A DNA stretch of 64,000 bases from Verrucomicrobiota bacterium (lineage in GTDB: Bacteria; Verrucomicrobiota; Verrucomicrobiia; Limisphaerales; UBA11358): contig JAGWNY010000002.1 in assembly GCA_028872915.1 (NCBI GenBank), positions 51,626-115,625 on the forward strand. Reading direction: 5' to 3'. Positions 1 through 8,389 of the stretch are shown here, one piece after another. Both the position numbers and the translations under genes were made by a program. Positions within the stretch are counted from its first letter, which is position 1. Each line of letters begins with the position of its first letter. The notes beneath the pieces were generated by a model. It did no database searches and was not told where the DNA came from. It was given only the letters and a program-made list of their open reading frames with translations.

Positions 1-2
1 TC

Positions 3-1718
3 CACCAGGCAACCGCGCAGATGGACGACCAATTGGCCGCCGAGCGCGATGCTTTGCGCTCCCAGTTGGATGATACCGAACGCAGGCTTTCCACCCTCAA
101 GAACAACGCCAACATCCTTTCCCTTGGCGGCTCGGAAACCGCCCTGGCTCAGCAGATTTCAAAAATCCAGGGCGCCATTCTCGACGCCCAGGCCCAACTG
201 GCCGGCAACGAGGCCGTGTTGCAAAAAGTCGGCCAGATTTCGCCCTCAAAACTTGAGATGACCAATGCTGCCGTCGTTCCCCCGGAGCAAATGGACCGCT
301 ATCTGGCCCTTTGCGCCCAACTCGATACGTTGAGGAAAAAAGACTCCGATTATTTCGCCGGCGGCTATACCTCCAGCAATCTTTTGGTGGTCGAATTGCA
401 AGGGCAAATCACCCGGTTGCAGCAATCAAAAATATCCATGGAAAAATCCTGGCCGCAATTGGCCGGTCTGGGCGCTCCTTCCCGCATGCGAGGCCAAACG
501 ACGGCCGCCGCCGCCGCCGCAAATCCACAAAGTGAAGTGGCCCAGGTCGTTGCCTTGCGCGCAAAAATCAAGGCTTGGAACGACCAATTGGCCCAGCTCC
601 AAACCGAGGCTACAAACCTCAACAACCTCGCTCCCATCATCGCCCAGCTGGACCAAACCCGTGGTATATTGACCACCAATATCAACACCCTTTCGGCAAG
701 CCTCCAGCAAGCGCAGATCAATGAGGCCCTCGCTACCGGCAGCGCACCGAATATCCGCATCGTCCAAAGCCCTTCCCCGCCCTTTCGCGATTGGAAGAAG
801 AGCGAAAAAATCATGGCCGCTCTCGCCGTGGCCGGCGCCGCCCTCGGAATCGGTTTGGCCTTCCTCCTCGAACTGTTCCTCGACCCCACCGTCAAGCGCC
901 CGGTCGAAATCACCTCCAAACTCAAATTGCCACTCTTCCTCTCCATTCCCGACGTTGCCCCCAACGGCGGCTTGCATCTTCCCTGGCTGCCTGAACGCCG
1001 CCTCTTGCGCCAATCCAACGAAGATAACGCCAACCCGGCCCAATCCACCGGAAAAAATGGTCAAGTCGAGATCCTCTCCCCGGATAAAAACCCCGCCTTG
1101 CAGCCGTTTTATGAAGCCTTGCGCGACCGCCTCGTATTGCATTTTGAAACCAGAAAACTCACCCATAAACCCAAACTCGTCGCCGTCACGGGTGCCAGTC
1201 GCGGCGCCGGCGCCAGTACCGTCGCCGCCGGCCTCGCTGCCTCCCTCTCCGAGACAGGCGACGGAAACGTTCTCCTCGTGGATATGAACATCGAACATGG
1301 CGCTGCGCGCCAATTTTACAAAGGCCGCGCCGGATGCGCCTTGGACGCCGCACTCGCCATGGAAACCAAGCAGTCCGCGCTCGTGCAGGAAAATCTCTAT
1401 GTTGTCACCGGCCAAACCAACTCAAATAGCGAAAAACTTCCGCGCATCCTGCCCCGGCGCTTTGCGGCGCTCGTGCCCAGGCTCAAGGCCAGCGACTTCG
1501 ATTACATTATTTTCGATATGCCCCCTGTCAGTCCCACCAGCGTCACCGCCCGCCTCTCCGGTTACATGGACACCGTCCTGTTGACTGTCGAATCCGAGAA
1601 AAGCGCAACCGAGTCCGTCCGCCATGCGGCTTCCGCGCTCGCCGAAGCCGGCGCCACCGTCAGCGTCGTCCTCAATAAAACCCGCTGCTACGTTCCCAAA
1701 CGTTTGGGAACCACCTGA
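3..1718 (+). CDS. Wzc/GumC-type polysaccharide chain-length regulator with degenerate BY-kinase domain (5' partial)
   Basis: Inner-membrane polysaccharide co-polymerase that should control export and chain length of the exopolysaccharide. The reading frame is open to the left edge, so the N-terminus is missing; the first ATG in view is at 21. Counting from that ATG, residues 1-250 are Gln/Ala-rich coiled coil typical of the periplasmic Wzz arm. A Pro-rich SPSPPF segment precedes a membrane helix at about 264-285, and a cytoplasmic MinD/BY-kinase-like fold starts near 388. The Walker A equivalent reads TGASRGAGAST, with Ala where the family has the catalytic Lys. The Walker A' strand VLLVDMN is kept. 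No C-terminal tyrosine cluster is visible, so the kinase is probably inactive. It heads the EPS gene series. Confidence 0.85.
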   Translation, partial: HQATAQMDDQLAAERDALRSQLDDTERRLSTLKNNANILSLGGSETALAQQISKIQGAILDAQAQLAGNEAVLQKVGQISPSKLEMTNAAVVPPEQMDRYLALCAQLDTLRKKDSDYFAGGYTSSNLLVVELQGQITRLQQSKISMEKSWPQLAGLGAPSRMRGQTTAAAAAANPQSEVAQVVALRAKIKAWNDQLAQLQTEATNLNNLAPIIAQLDQTRGILTTNINTLSASLQQAQINEALATGSAPNIRIVQSPSPPFRDWKKSEKIMAALAVAGAALGIGLAFLLELFLDPTVKRPVEITSKLKLPLFLSIPDVAPNGGLHLPWLPERRLLRQSNEDNANPAQSTGKNGQVEILSPDKNPALQPFYEALRDRLVLHFETRKLTHKPKLVAVTGASRGAGASTVAAGLAASLSETGDGNVLLVDMNIEHGAARQFYKGRAGCALDAALAMETKQSALVQENLYVVTGQTNSNSEKLPRILPRRFAALVPRLKASDFDYIIFDMPPVSPTSVTARLSGYMDTVLLTVESEKSATESVRHAASALAEAGATVSVVLNKTRCYVPKRLGTT

Positions 1719-1809
1719 TCTGATTTAGATTGGGAACCCTTGGACGTGTTTTTGCCGACCGTTTGATCCTCATTCACTCCTTGGCCTCGTCCCCGCCTCC
1801 ACTCCGCCC

Positions 1810-4035
1810 GTGTCCTATCGCCTTTACTACCACCTGAAACCCTACCTGCCGTGGCGCTTGAGGATGGCATTGCGGCGAATTGTCGCGCGCCGAAAGCGCC
1901 AGACGCACAAAGCCGTCTGGCCCATCAATCCCACCGCCGCCCGGCCGCCCGAAAGCTGGCCCGGGTGGCCGGATGGAAAAAAATTTGCCTTCGTGATTAC
2001 TCATGACGTCGAAGGGCCGGCCGGCCTTGCGAATTGCCGAAAACTGATGGAGTTGGACAAGCGTCTGGGCTTTCGCTCTTCCTTCAATTTTACTCCTGAA
2101 GGCAACTATGCCGTCTCCAGCGAACTCCGCCGGGAACTCGTCGAAAACGGTTTCGAAGTCGGCATCCACGATCTTCACCATGACGGCCGTCTTTACAGTT
2201 CCCGTGAAAACTTTTCCCGCAATGCCAGGCAGATCAACCACTACCTGAAAAAATGGGGCGCAGTCGGCTTTCGTCCCGGCTTCATGCTCCGCAATTTGGA
2301 GTGGCTGCACGAATTGGACATCCGCTACGACAGCTCAACCTTCGACACCGATCCTTTCGAGCCGCAGCCCGATGGCGTCGGCGCCATCTTTCCATTCTGG
2401 GTCCCGACGGCGTCGGCCCCGAATGGAGAAGGGCAGCGCGGTTACATCGAATTGCCCTACACCCTTCCCCAGGATTCCACGTTGTTCCTGCTCTTGCGCG
2501 AATCTTCCCCTGAAATCTGGTTCCGCAAGCTCGATTGGATCGCCCAAAACGGCGGTATGGCGTCGCTCAACGTCCATCCCGATTATCTCCAATTTTCAAA
2601 TGATCCGCCGTCCTCGCGCACCTACCCCGCGGACCTTTATATCACTCTCTTGCGCCACGTTCGCGACCGCTTTCATGGTCTCTATTGGCAGCCGTTACCC
2701 CGCGAAGTGGCGGAATTTGCCGCGCCCTTCCGCCCGCGCCACGACCTTCGCCGGCCCAGGCGTATATGCATGGTCACCCACTCCTTCTACGAAAGCGATG
2801 GCCGCGTGCTGCGCTATGCCGAAGCCCTCGCCCGTCGTGGCGACGAGGTAGAGGTCTTTGCCCTCCGCCAGTCTCCGGAATTGCCGAAAACCGCCTTGGT
2901 TAATGGTGTCCGCCTCGTTCGCCTCCAGGACCGTTTCGGAAAAAACGAGCGCTCACAGTCTTCGTTTCTCCTGCCGCTCCTCCGCTTTCTTGTGGTCGCC
3001 TCCGCCTGGCTCACCCTCCGCCACGCCCGGCGGCGTTACGATCTGGTGCATGTCCACAATCTGCCCGACTTTCTCGTCTTCGCCGCTTGGCTTCCCCGGC
3101 TGACCGGCTCAAAAATAATCCTGGATATCCATGACATCGTCCCCGAATTATACGCCAGCAAGTTCGGAGGCGATGCCTCGCCCGCCAGCGTCCGCGCCCT
3201 CCAAATCATCGAACGTCTCTCCGCCGCCTTTGCCAGCCATGTCATCATGTCCAATCATCTATGGCTCGAGAAATACGCCGCCCGCACCCATTCCGCCCGC
3301 AAATGCTCCGTCTTTATCAACAACGTCAATGCCGATGTTTTTTATCCGCGCCCCCGCCGCCGCGCCGATGGCAAAACCATCCTCCTGTTCCCCGGCGGAC
3401 TCCAGTGGCATCAGGGTCTCGACATCGCCATTCGCGCCTTCCCAAAAATTCGGGCCGTGATTCCGAACGCCGAACTTAACATCTATGGCGAGGGAAACAT
3501 GAAGGAAAGCCTGATCGCCCTTGCCGCGGAATTGGGATTGCAGAATTGCGTCCGCTTTTCCCCCCCCATGGGCTTGCGCGAAATCGCCGCCGTCATGGCC
3601 AATGCCGACTTGGGCATCGTCCCCAAGCGCGCCGATTCTTTCGGCAACGAAGCCTACTCCACAAAAATCATGGAATTCATGTCCCTCGGCGTCCCCGTCG
3701 TCGTTTCCAGCACAAAAATTGACCGCTTTTATTTCAATGACTCCGTTGCCCGCTTTTTTGCGTCTGGAAATTCCGATGCCTTTGCCCAGGCCGTCATCGA
3801 AGTGCTGGATAACGACAGCCTGCGCCGCGGCATGATCTCCAACGCCCTTGACTACGCCGCCCAAAACAGTTGGACCCGCCGCAAAAGTGATTACCTGGAT
3901 TTGGTGGATTCGCTCATCGAAAATCAGCCTGTTCATTTGGACCGCGGCCAGGCCGGTCCCCCTCCTGCCGAACCCGCCAGCCTGGAAACGCGAATCGAGC
4001 CGGCGCGCCAGACCGCCCCGCTGGCCCTCGAATAA
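1810..4035 (+). CDS. Fusion of NodB-like polysaccharide deacetylase and GT4 glycosyltransferase
   Basis: A 741-residue two-domain protein starting at GTG 1810. Residues about 55-300 resemble a CE4/NodB deacetylase: FVITHDVEGP takes the place of the metal-binding TFDDG motif, followed by GIHDLHHD and FRPGFM. From about residue 315 (RICMVTHSFYESDGRV) to 690 it is a GT-B family 4 glycosyltransferase. It has a Gly-rich donor loop (LLFPGGLQWHQG) and the C-terminal block FGNEAYSTKIMEFMSLGVPVV, which carries the E-x7-E type signature. The two activities would add and then trim an N-acetyl sugar in one polypeptide. It lies 91 bp after the chain-length regulator and 21 bp before a separate deacetylase. 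Domain assignment is by motif; substrate is unknown. Confidence 0.85.
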   Translation: MSYRLYYHLKPYLPWRLRMALRRIVARRKRQTHKAVWPINPTAARPPESWPGWPDGKKFAFVITHDVEGPAGLANCRKLMELDKRLGFRSSFNFTPEGNYAVSSELRRELVENGFEVGIHDLHHDGRLYSSRENFSRNARQINHYLKKWGAVGFRPGFMLRNLEWLHELDIRYDSSTFDTDPFEPQPDGVGAIFPFWVPTASAPNGEGQRGYIELPYTLPQDSTLFLLLRESSPEIWFRKLDWIAQNGGMASLNVHPDYLQFSNDPPSSRTYPADLYITLLRHVRDRFHGLYWQPLPREVAEFAAPFRPRHDLRRPRRICMVTHSFYESDGRVLRYAEALARRGDEVEVFALRQSPELPKTALVNGVRLVRLQDRFGKNERSQSSFLLPLLRFLVVASAWLTLRHARRRYDLVHVHNLPDFLVFAAWLPRLTGSKIILDIHDIVPELYASKFGGDASPASVRALQIIERLSAAFASHVIMSNHLWLEKYAARTHSARKCSVFINNVNADVFYPRPRRRADGKTILLFPGGLQWHQGLDIAIRAFPKIRAVIPNAELNIYGEGNMKESLIALAAELGLQNCVRFSPPMGLREIAAVMANADLGIVPKRADSFGNEAYSTKIMEFMSLGVPVVVSSTKIDRFYFNDSVARFFASGNSDAFAQAVIEVLDNDSLRRGMISNALDYAAQNSWTRRKSDYLDLVDSLIENQPVHLDRGQAGPPPAEPASLETRIEPARQTAPLALE

Positions 4036-4056
4036 GGCCCCCTCATTTCCCATCTC

Positions 4057-5001
4057 ATGCGCTTTGACAGGCTCATTACCTTGAACGTCGTGCGCCCGTT
4101 TCTGGCCCCTCCTCCGGCTGCGGCGGGCCGCCCTTGTCTGCCCGTCCTCATGTATCATGGCGTCTCCCATGATGCCGAACCTGGCGTGCATCCCTATTAC
4201 CGGCTCCGCACCAGCCCTCCGCGGTTTCGCCAACACCTGCAATGGCTTAAGGAAAACGGTTTCCGTGGCGTCGCCTTGCGCGAATGCTTCCAAAAACTTT
4301 CCCCTCCCGGTCTCAATGTTCCCGGTCGCCCTGTCGCCATCACTTTTGATGATGGTTTCCGCGATTTCCACACAAACGCTTTTCCAATTTTGCGCGAATT
4401 TGATTTCGCCGCCACCGTCTATTTGCCCACCGCGTTCATTGGCGATTCCCGCCGTTCATTCCGTCCTTCAACCGGAGCCAACCGCCCGTCTGCGGGCTGC
4501 GAATGTCTCACGTGGAACGAGGTCAGGGAATTGTCCGCCGCCGGAATCGAATTTGGTTCGCACACCGTTCATCACCCCGAGTTGGTTCATCTCACCTGGG
4601 ACGAAATCCAATCCGAACTCCAGGATTCCAAACGCGAAATCGAGCAACGCCTCGGAGTTGAAATAAACGCGTTTTCATTCCCCTACGCCTTTCCCCAGGC
4701 GCAACGGCAGTTTGTCCGCCAGTTCAAGGATTTATTGTCCTGGGCCGGTTACAAAACCTGTGTCACCACAAAAATCGGACGGGTCTGGCCAGGCGACGAT
4801 CCCCTCGAAATCCCCCGCCAGCCCGCAAACGACGCCGATGATCCTGCCCTCTTCGCCGCCAAAATCGCCGGCGCTTACGATTGGCTGGGCCGCCTTCAGT
4901 CCCTCAGCAAGACCCTGCGCAAAACCATCCCTCGCCGACGGCCTGGCAACGGCGAATGCGCTGCCCGCCATCGGAACCGCCCGATCACCTCCATTTCCTG
5001 A
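4057..5001 (+). CDS. Polysaccharide deacetylase (CE4/NodB family)
   Basis: A 314-residue predicted deacetylase acting on N-acetylated polysaccharide. The NodB core is clear: LMYHGV near residue 32, PVAITFDDGF near 93-102 (metal-binding Asp pair), GIEFGSHTVHHPEL with the metal-binding His residues near 168, and FSFPYAF. No signal peptide is obvious; the N-terminus (MRFDRLITLNVVRPFL) is only weakly hydrophobic, so it is probably cytoplasmic or peripheral. It follows the deacetylase-GT fusion by 21 bp and precedes a GT2 gene by 8 bp, consistent with one transcript. The Arg-rich tail after about residue 290 is not part of the fold. Confidence 0.88.
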   Translation: MRFDRLITLNVVRPFLAPPPAAAGRPCLPVLMYHGVSHDAEPGVHPYYRLRTSPPRFRQHLQWLKENGFRGVALRECFQKLSPPGLNVPGRPVAITFDDGFRDFHTNAFPILREFDFAATVYLPTAFIGDSRRSFRPSTGANRPSAGCECLTWNEVRELSAAGIEFGSHTVHHPELVHLTWDEIQSELQDSKREIEQRLGVEINAFSFPYAFPQAQRQFVRQFKDLLSWAGYKTCVTTKIGRVWPGDDPLEIPRQPANDADDPALFAAKIAGAYDWLGRLQSLSKTLRKTIPRRRPGNGECAARHRNRPITSIS

Positions 5002-5009
5002 CCGGGAGC

Positions 5010-5882
5010 ATGAACTACGTCGTCATCACACCCGCCCGCAACGAGGAAAACAACCTCGTCCAGACCATCCAATCCATGGTCGCACAAACCGTCCCGCCTG
5101 CCTTGTGGGTCATTGTCAACGACGGTTCCACCGATCGCACTAAAACCATTGCCGATTCCGCCGCCGCCCAACATTCATGGATACGGACAGTCCATCGCAC
5201 GGATCGCGGCTGCCGCAAACCCGGCGGCGGCGTCATCGAAGCCTTTTACGACGGCTACGCCCTCGCCGAATCCGTTCCCTGGGATTTTTTGGCGAAACTC
5301 GACGGTGACCTCGCGTTCGATCCAAATTATTTCCAGGCCTGCTTCGACCGCTTCGAAGCCGATTCAAAGCTGGGCATTGGCGGCGGCCGCGTCCATAACA
5401 ACGTCGCCGGCACGTTCATGGATGATTCCCCCGGCGATCCCTCCTTCCATGTGCGCGGGGCGACCAAAATCTACCGCCGCCAGGCGTGGCAAGCCATTGG
5501 CGGATTGCTGCGCTCGCCCGGCTGGGACACCCTCGATGAAATCAAGGCCAACATGCTCGGTTGGACCAGCTACTCGTTCAAAGACCTTGCCGTCCGCCAG
5601 TTGAAATCCACTGGCTCCGCCGACGGCGCGTGGAAAAACTGGTTCAAAAACGGACGCGCCAACTACATCACCGGCTACCACCCCCTGTTCATGGCCTCCA
5701 AATGCCTCCGCCGCGCTTTCTCCAAGCCCTATGGCATCGGTGCCGCCGGCCTCTTTTGCGGCTTCATCAGCGGCTATTGGAATGGCGCCGCCCGCGTTCC
5801 CGACCCCGCCCTCATCCGTTTCGTCCGCAAACAGCAATTGGACTGCCTCCTTTTCCGCGCCAGCCTCTGGGCAAGAAAATGA
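5010..5882 (+). CDS. GT2 family glycosyltransferase
   Basis: A 290-residue GT-A glycosyltransferase. It starts with the family hallmark (VVITPARNEENNL), then IVNDGSTDRT and the nucleotide-sugar/metal motif LAKLDGDLAFD. The ATG at 5010 is chosen because the GT2 fold begins immediately after it and a purine-rich GGGAG lies just upstream; the frame is open 129 bp further upstream but that part overlaps the deacetylase gene. The stop overlaps the start of the next glycosyltransferase (ATGA at 5879-5882), which suggests translational coupling. Donor and acceptor sugars cannot be read from sequence. Confidence 0.88.
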   Translation: MNYVVITPARNEENNLVQTIQSMVAQTVPPALWVIVNDGSTDRTKTIADSAAAQHSWIRTVHRTDRGCRKPGGGVIEAFYDGYALAESVPWDFLAKLDGDLAFDPNYFQACFDRFEADSKLGIGGGRVHNNVAGTFMDDSPGDPSFHVRGATKIYRRQAWQAIGGLLRSPGWDTLDEIKANMLGWTSYSFKDLAVRQLKSTGSADGAWKNWFKNGRANYITGYHPLFMASKCLRRAFSKPYGIGAAGLFCGFISGYWNGAARVPDPALIRFVRKQQLDCLLFRASLWARK

Positions 5883-6916
5883 TTGGTTCGCACAATCCCC
5901 AGCCACCCCAGGCGGCCGACCCAAACGCCAATCCTCAGTCCGTCGAACTGGCGATTATCATCGTCAATTGGAATTCCACGGACTACGTCCGCCAATGCCT
6001 CCGTTCCATCCAGTCCCGGCCTCCTGCCGCTTCCCATCTCATCATCGTCGTGGACAGCGGCTCCTTCGACGGTTGCGGTGATATGCTTGCCCGGGAATTC
6101 CCCGCCGTAAAATTCGTCCAAAGTCTGTCCAACATCGGTTTTTCCCGCGCCAACAACCTCGGCGCCGGACACGCATGCGCCAAAATGCTCCTCTTTTTGA
6201 ACCCGGACACCGAAGTCCAGCCCGGCGCCCTCGACACCCTGATTGCCGCTCTTGAATCACATCCCGATGCCGGCGCCGTCGGCGCCCGCCTCATCAATTC
6301 GGACGGCTCGCTTCAAACAAGCTGCATCAAGGCTTTCCCCACCATCCTCGGCGAACTGTTGGATGCCGAACCCCTCCGCCGCCGCTTTCCTAAATGGCGT
6401 CTTTGGGGCATGCAGCCGCTCTTCGATCCTGCGGGCGCCCCTGCCGCTGCCGATGTCATTTCAGGCGCCTGTCTCTTGATCCGCCGCCACGCCTTTCAAC
6501 AAATCGGCGGCTTTTCCACCGATTATTTCATGTATTCCGAAGATGTCGAACTCTGCTACCATTGCCGCCGCGCCGGCCTTAAAAACTATTATGTTCCCGG
6601 TGCAATCGTCGTCCATCATGGCGGCGGCTCTTCCAAAAAAGCAGCCAGCCGCCGCTCCGTCGTCACCATGCGCCAATCCCGCTGGCTCTTTTTTAAGAAG
6701 ACCAGGGGACTTTCTTACGCGTATTGCTACCGCATCGCCCTGCTGTTCGCCGGCCTTGCAAGGCTTTGCCTTGCATTGCCCGCCTTTGCCATGCAAAAAA
6801 AGGCCGCCCGCCACGCCGCCGCCAAATGGTTTTACGTCATGGAATGGTGCGTCGGCGCCGGGGTTGACGGCGCGCAAAATGCGCGATTTCCTGACGCAAT
6901 AAGGCGCATTGTCTGA
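5879..6916 (+). CDS. GT2 family glycosyltransferase, rhamnosyltransferase-like
   Basis: A 345-residue GT-A enzyme of the WbbL/rhamnosyltransferase-like group. Visible motifs are ELAIIIVNWNSTDYVRQCL, VVDSGSFDG, the LFLNPDTEV block with the DxD-equivalent, and YFMYSEDVELCYHCRRAG with the catalytic-base region. After about residue 265 there is a basic C-terminal extension with a hydrophobic stretch (IALLFAGLARLCLALPAFAM), probably membrane-associated. The ATG at 5879 overlaps the preceding TGA by four bases. The frame is open further upstream only because it lies over the previous gene. Likely adds a sugar to the lipid-linked repeat unit on the cytoplasmic face. Confidence 0.88.
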   Translation: MIGSHNPQPPQAADPNANPQSVELAIIIVNWNSTDYVRQCLRSIQSRPPAASHLIIVVDSGSFDGCGDMLAREFPAVKFVQSLSNIGFSRANNLGAGHACAKMLLFLNPDTEVQPGALDTLIAALESHPDAGAVGARLINSDGSLQTSCIKAFPTILGELLDAEPLRRRFPKWRLWGMQPLFDPAGAPAAADVISGACLLIRRHAFQQIGGFSTDYFMYSEDVELCYHCRRAGLKNYYVPGAIVVHHGGGSSKKAASRRSVVTMRQSRWLFFKKTRGLSYAYCYRIALLFAGLARLCLALPAFAMQKKAARHAAAKWFYVMEWCVGAGVDGAQNARFPDAIRRIV

Positions 6917-6991
6917 AATTCGGGCAGGCACCGGCAGCGGGAGAATTTCAGCAACAGTCGCCGCTGCAACAACATGCGACAAACCGTCCGA

Positions 6992-7010
6992 TTGGAACCA
7001 AACGTGCTGT
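6992..7010 (+). promoter_or_regulatory. Possible sigma-54 promoter upstream of the first beta-helix gene
   Basis: TTGGAAC and TGCT carry the invariant GG and GC exactly 10 bp apart (GG 6994-6995, GC 7006-7007). The match to TGGCACG-N4-TTGCW is partial: TGG-AC in the -24 element and TGCT in the -12. It lies 40 bp before the ATG at 7047. It is weaker than the two promoters at 23643 and 33035 and has no TTATTATAA dyad nearby. Confidence 0.4.
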
Positions 7011-7046
7011 CAGTCCCCTGACATTTTTTGAGGTGTTGGCAGGACT

Positions 7047-8378
7047 ATGAAGGCTTTAAGCGTATTGATGTTTTTTTTGTTCGGGGAGGTTTGTTTTGGT
7101 GGTGTTCATTGCGTTTGGTCGCAAGCAATGGGTAACGGAAACGGCGTGGACTGGGCCAATGCCTATACCAACCTGCCCTCCAATCTTATGCGGGGGGACA
7201 CCTATTACATTGCCGGCGGCTGTTACGGTCCACAGCAACTCGATGCACCCAATGATGGCCGGATCATCACTCTCATGAGAGCCACTTCCGCCCAGCACGG
7301 TCCAACCAACGGCTGGTCCAACAACATGATCACCAATGCCACCCGTTTCGGTTCCGTGGAAATATCCACCGCCAACTGGCTTATCAACGGCGCGACCGGC
7401 GGCGGTCCGGGTTCATGGGAATCGGGCTTCGGATTTGTCACCACAAACGGCATCGCCACCAATGGTTTCAAAGACCTCGTCATCTCCGCACCGGTGACCA
7501 ACATCACCGTCGAACATTTCGATATGGCCAATGCTGGCCGGTTCACCACAAACAACAATCAGGACTGCATCTACACTCTCTCCACCGTGACAAATTTCAC
7601 CCTCCGTTATTGCTTCCTTCATGACGTGTGCCGTTGCCAGATTCTCACCGCCGGCGATTGCGACAAATGGCTCATCGAGTATTGCGATTTTGCCCGCAAC
7701 GGCCCAGCCGGCGACGGCATTCACAAGGAGGCGTGGAGCGGCCAGGACGAAAATGACGTAACCATACGCTACTGTCTCTTCAAGGACATTTCCGATACCG
7801 CCGTGCTCGCGCTGGTCAATGGGGCCGGGATGGCCGCGAATTGGTCCATTTATGGCAACGTATTTGTGGACACAGGCTTGCCTGGAGTCCAGGTGTCATA
7901 CCTTTTGGAGGTCAAATACGCCTCACCGACCTTCATCACCGCCAGCAACTGGCTTTTCTATAACAACGACGTCATCAATTACAACGTCGGCAATCCCAAC
8001 AACAACGTCGGCCTACGGCTGGAAGACGCCACCAATTGTCAGGCCTACGACAACCTGTTTTACAACAATTACGGTGATGGCGTTGAGTATTACGCAGGTA
8101 TTGCCCATGATTTCAACTGGTACGACGACAATTTCACCGATCCGGTAGAACCAAACGGGCAGGTGGCAACAACCAACCTCTTTGCCAACTGGCAATCCGG
8201 CGACTACCGGCTCACCGCCGATACCGCCGACGGCATCAGCCTTCCCTCCCCGTTCAATGTGGACCCCTCGGGCAACACCCGCGGCGTGGACGGTTATTGG
8301 GATCGCGGCGCTTATCAAGCCACCGGTGCCATCGTCACCATTCAAGGTCCGCCCACCAGTCTGACCGTTGTTCCGTGA
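7047..8378 (+). CDS. Secreted parallel beta-helix protein
   Basis: A 443-residue protein with a Sec signal peptide (MKALSVLMFFLFGEVCFGG). The body is rich in N-T/N-x-F ladders and short repeats such as NWLINGA, ITVEHFDMAN, FTLRYCFLHDV and WSIYGNVFVDT, typical of right-handed beta-helix folds (pectate-lyase or epimerase-like). No catalytic residues can be assigned with confidence. It sits among glycosyltransferases just before a second beta-helix protein, so a role in modifying, trimming or binding the exported polysaccharide is inferred. The ATG at 7047 has AGGA six bases upstream. The C-terminus has no sorting signal. Confidence 0.75.
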   Translation: MKALSVLMFFLFGEVCFGGVHCVWSQAMGNGNGVDWANAYTNLPSNLMRGDTYYIAGGCYGPQQLDAPNDGRIITLMRATSAQHGPTNGWSNNMITNATRFGSVEISTANWLINGATGGGPGSWESGFGFVTTNGIATNGFKDLVISAPVTNITVEHFDMANAGRFTTNNNQDCIYTLSTVTNFTLRYCFLHDVCRCQILTAGDCDKWLIEYCDFARNGPAGDGIHKEAWSGQDENDVTIRYCLFKDISDTAVLALVNGAGMAANWSIYGNVFVDTGLPGVQVSYLLEVKYASPTFITASNWLFYNNDVINYNVGNPNNNVGLRLEDATNCQAYDNLFYNNYGDGVEYYAGIAHDFNWYDDNFTDPVEPNGQVATTNLFANWQSGDYRLTADTADGISLPSPFNVDPSGNTRGVDGYWDRGAYQATGAIVTIQGPPTSLTVVP

Positions 8379-8389
8379 CTGGGGCTGCC

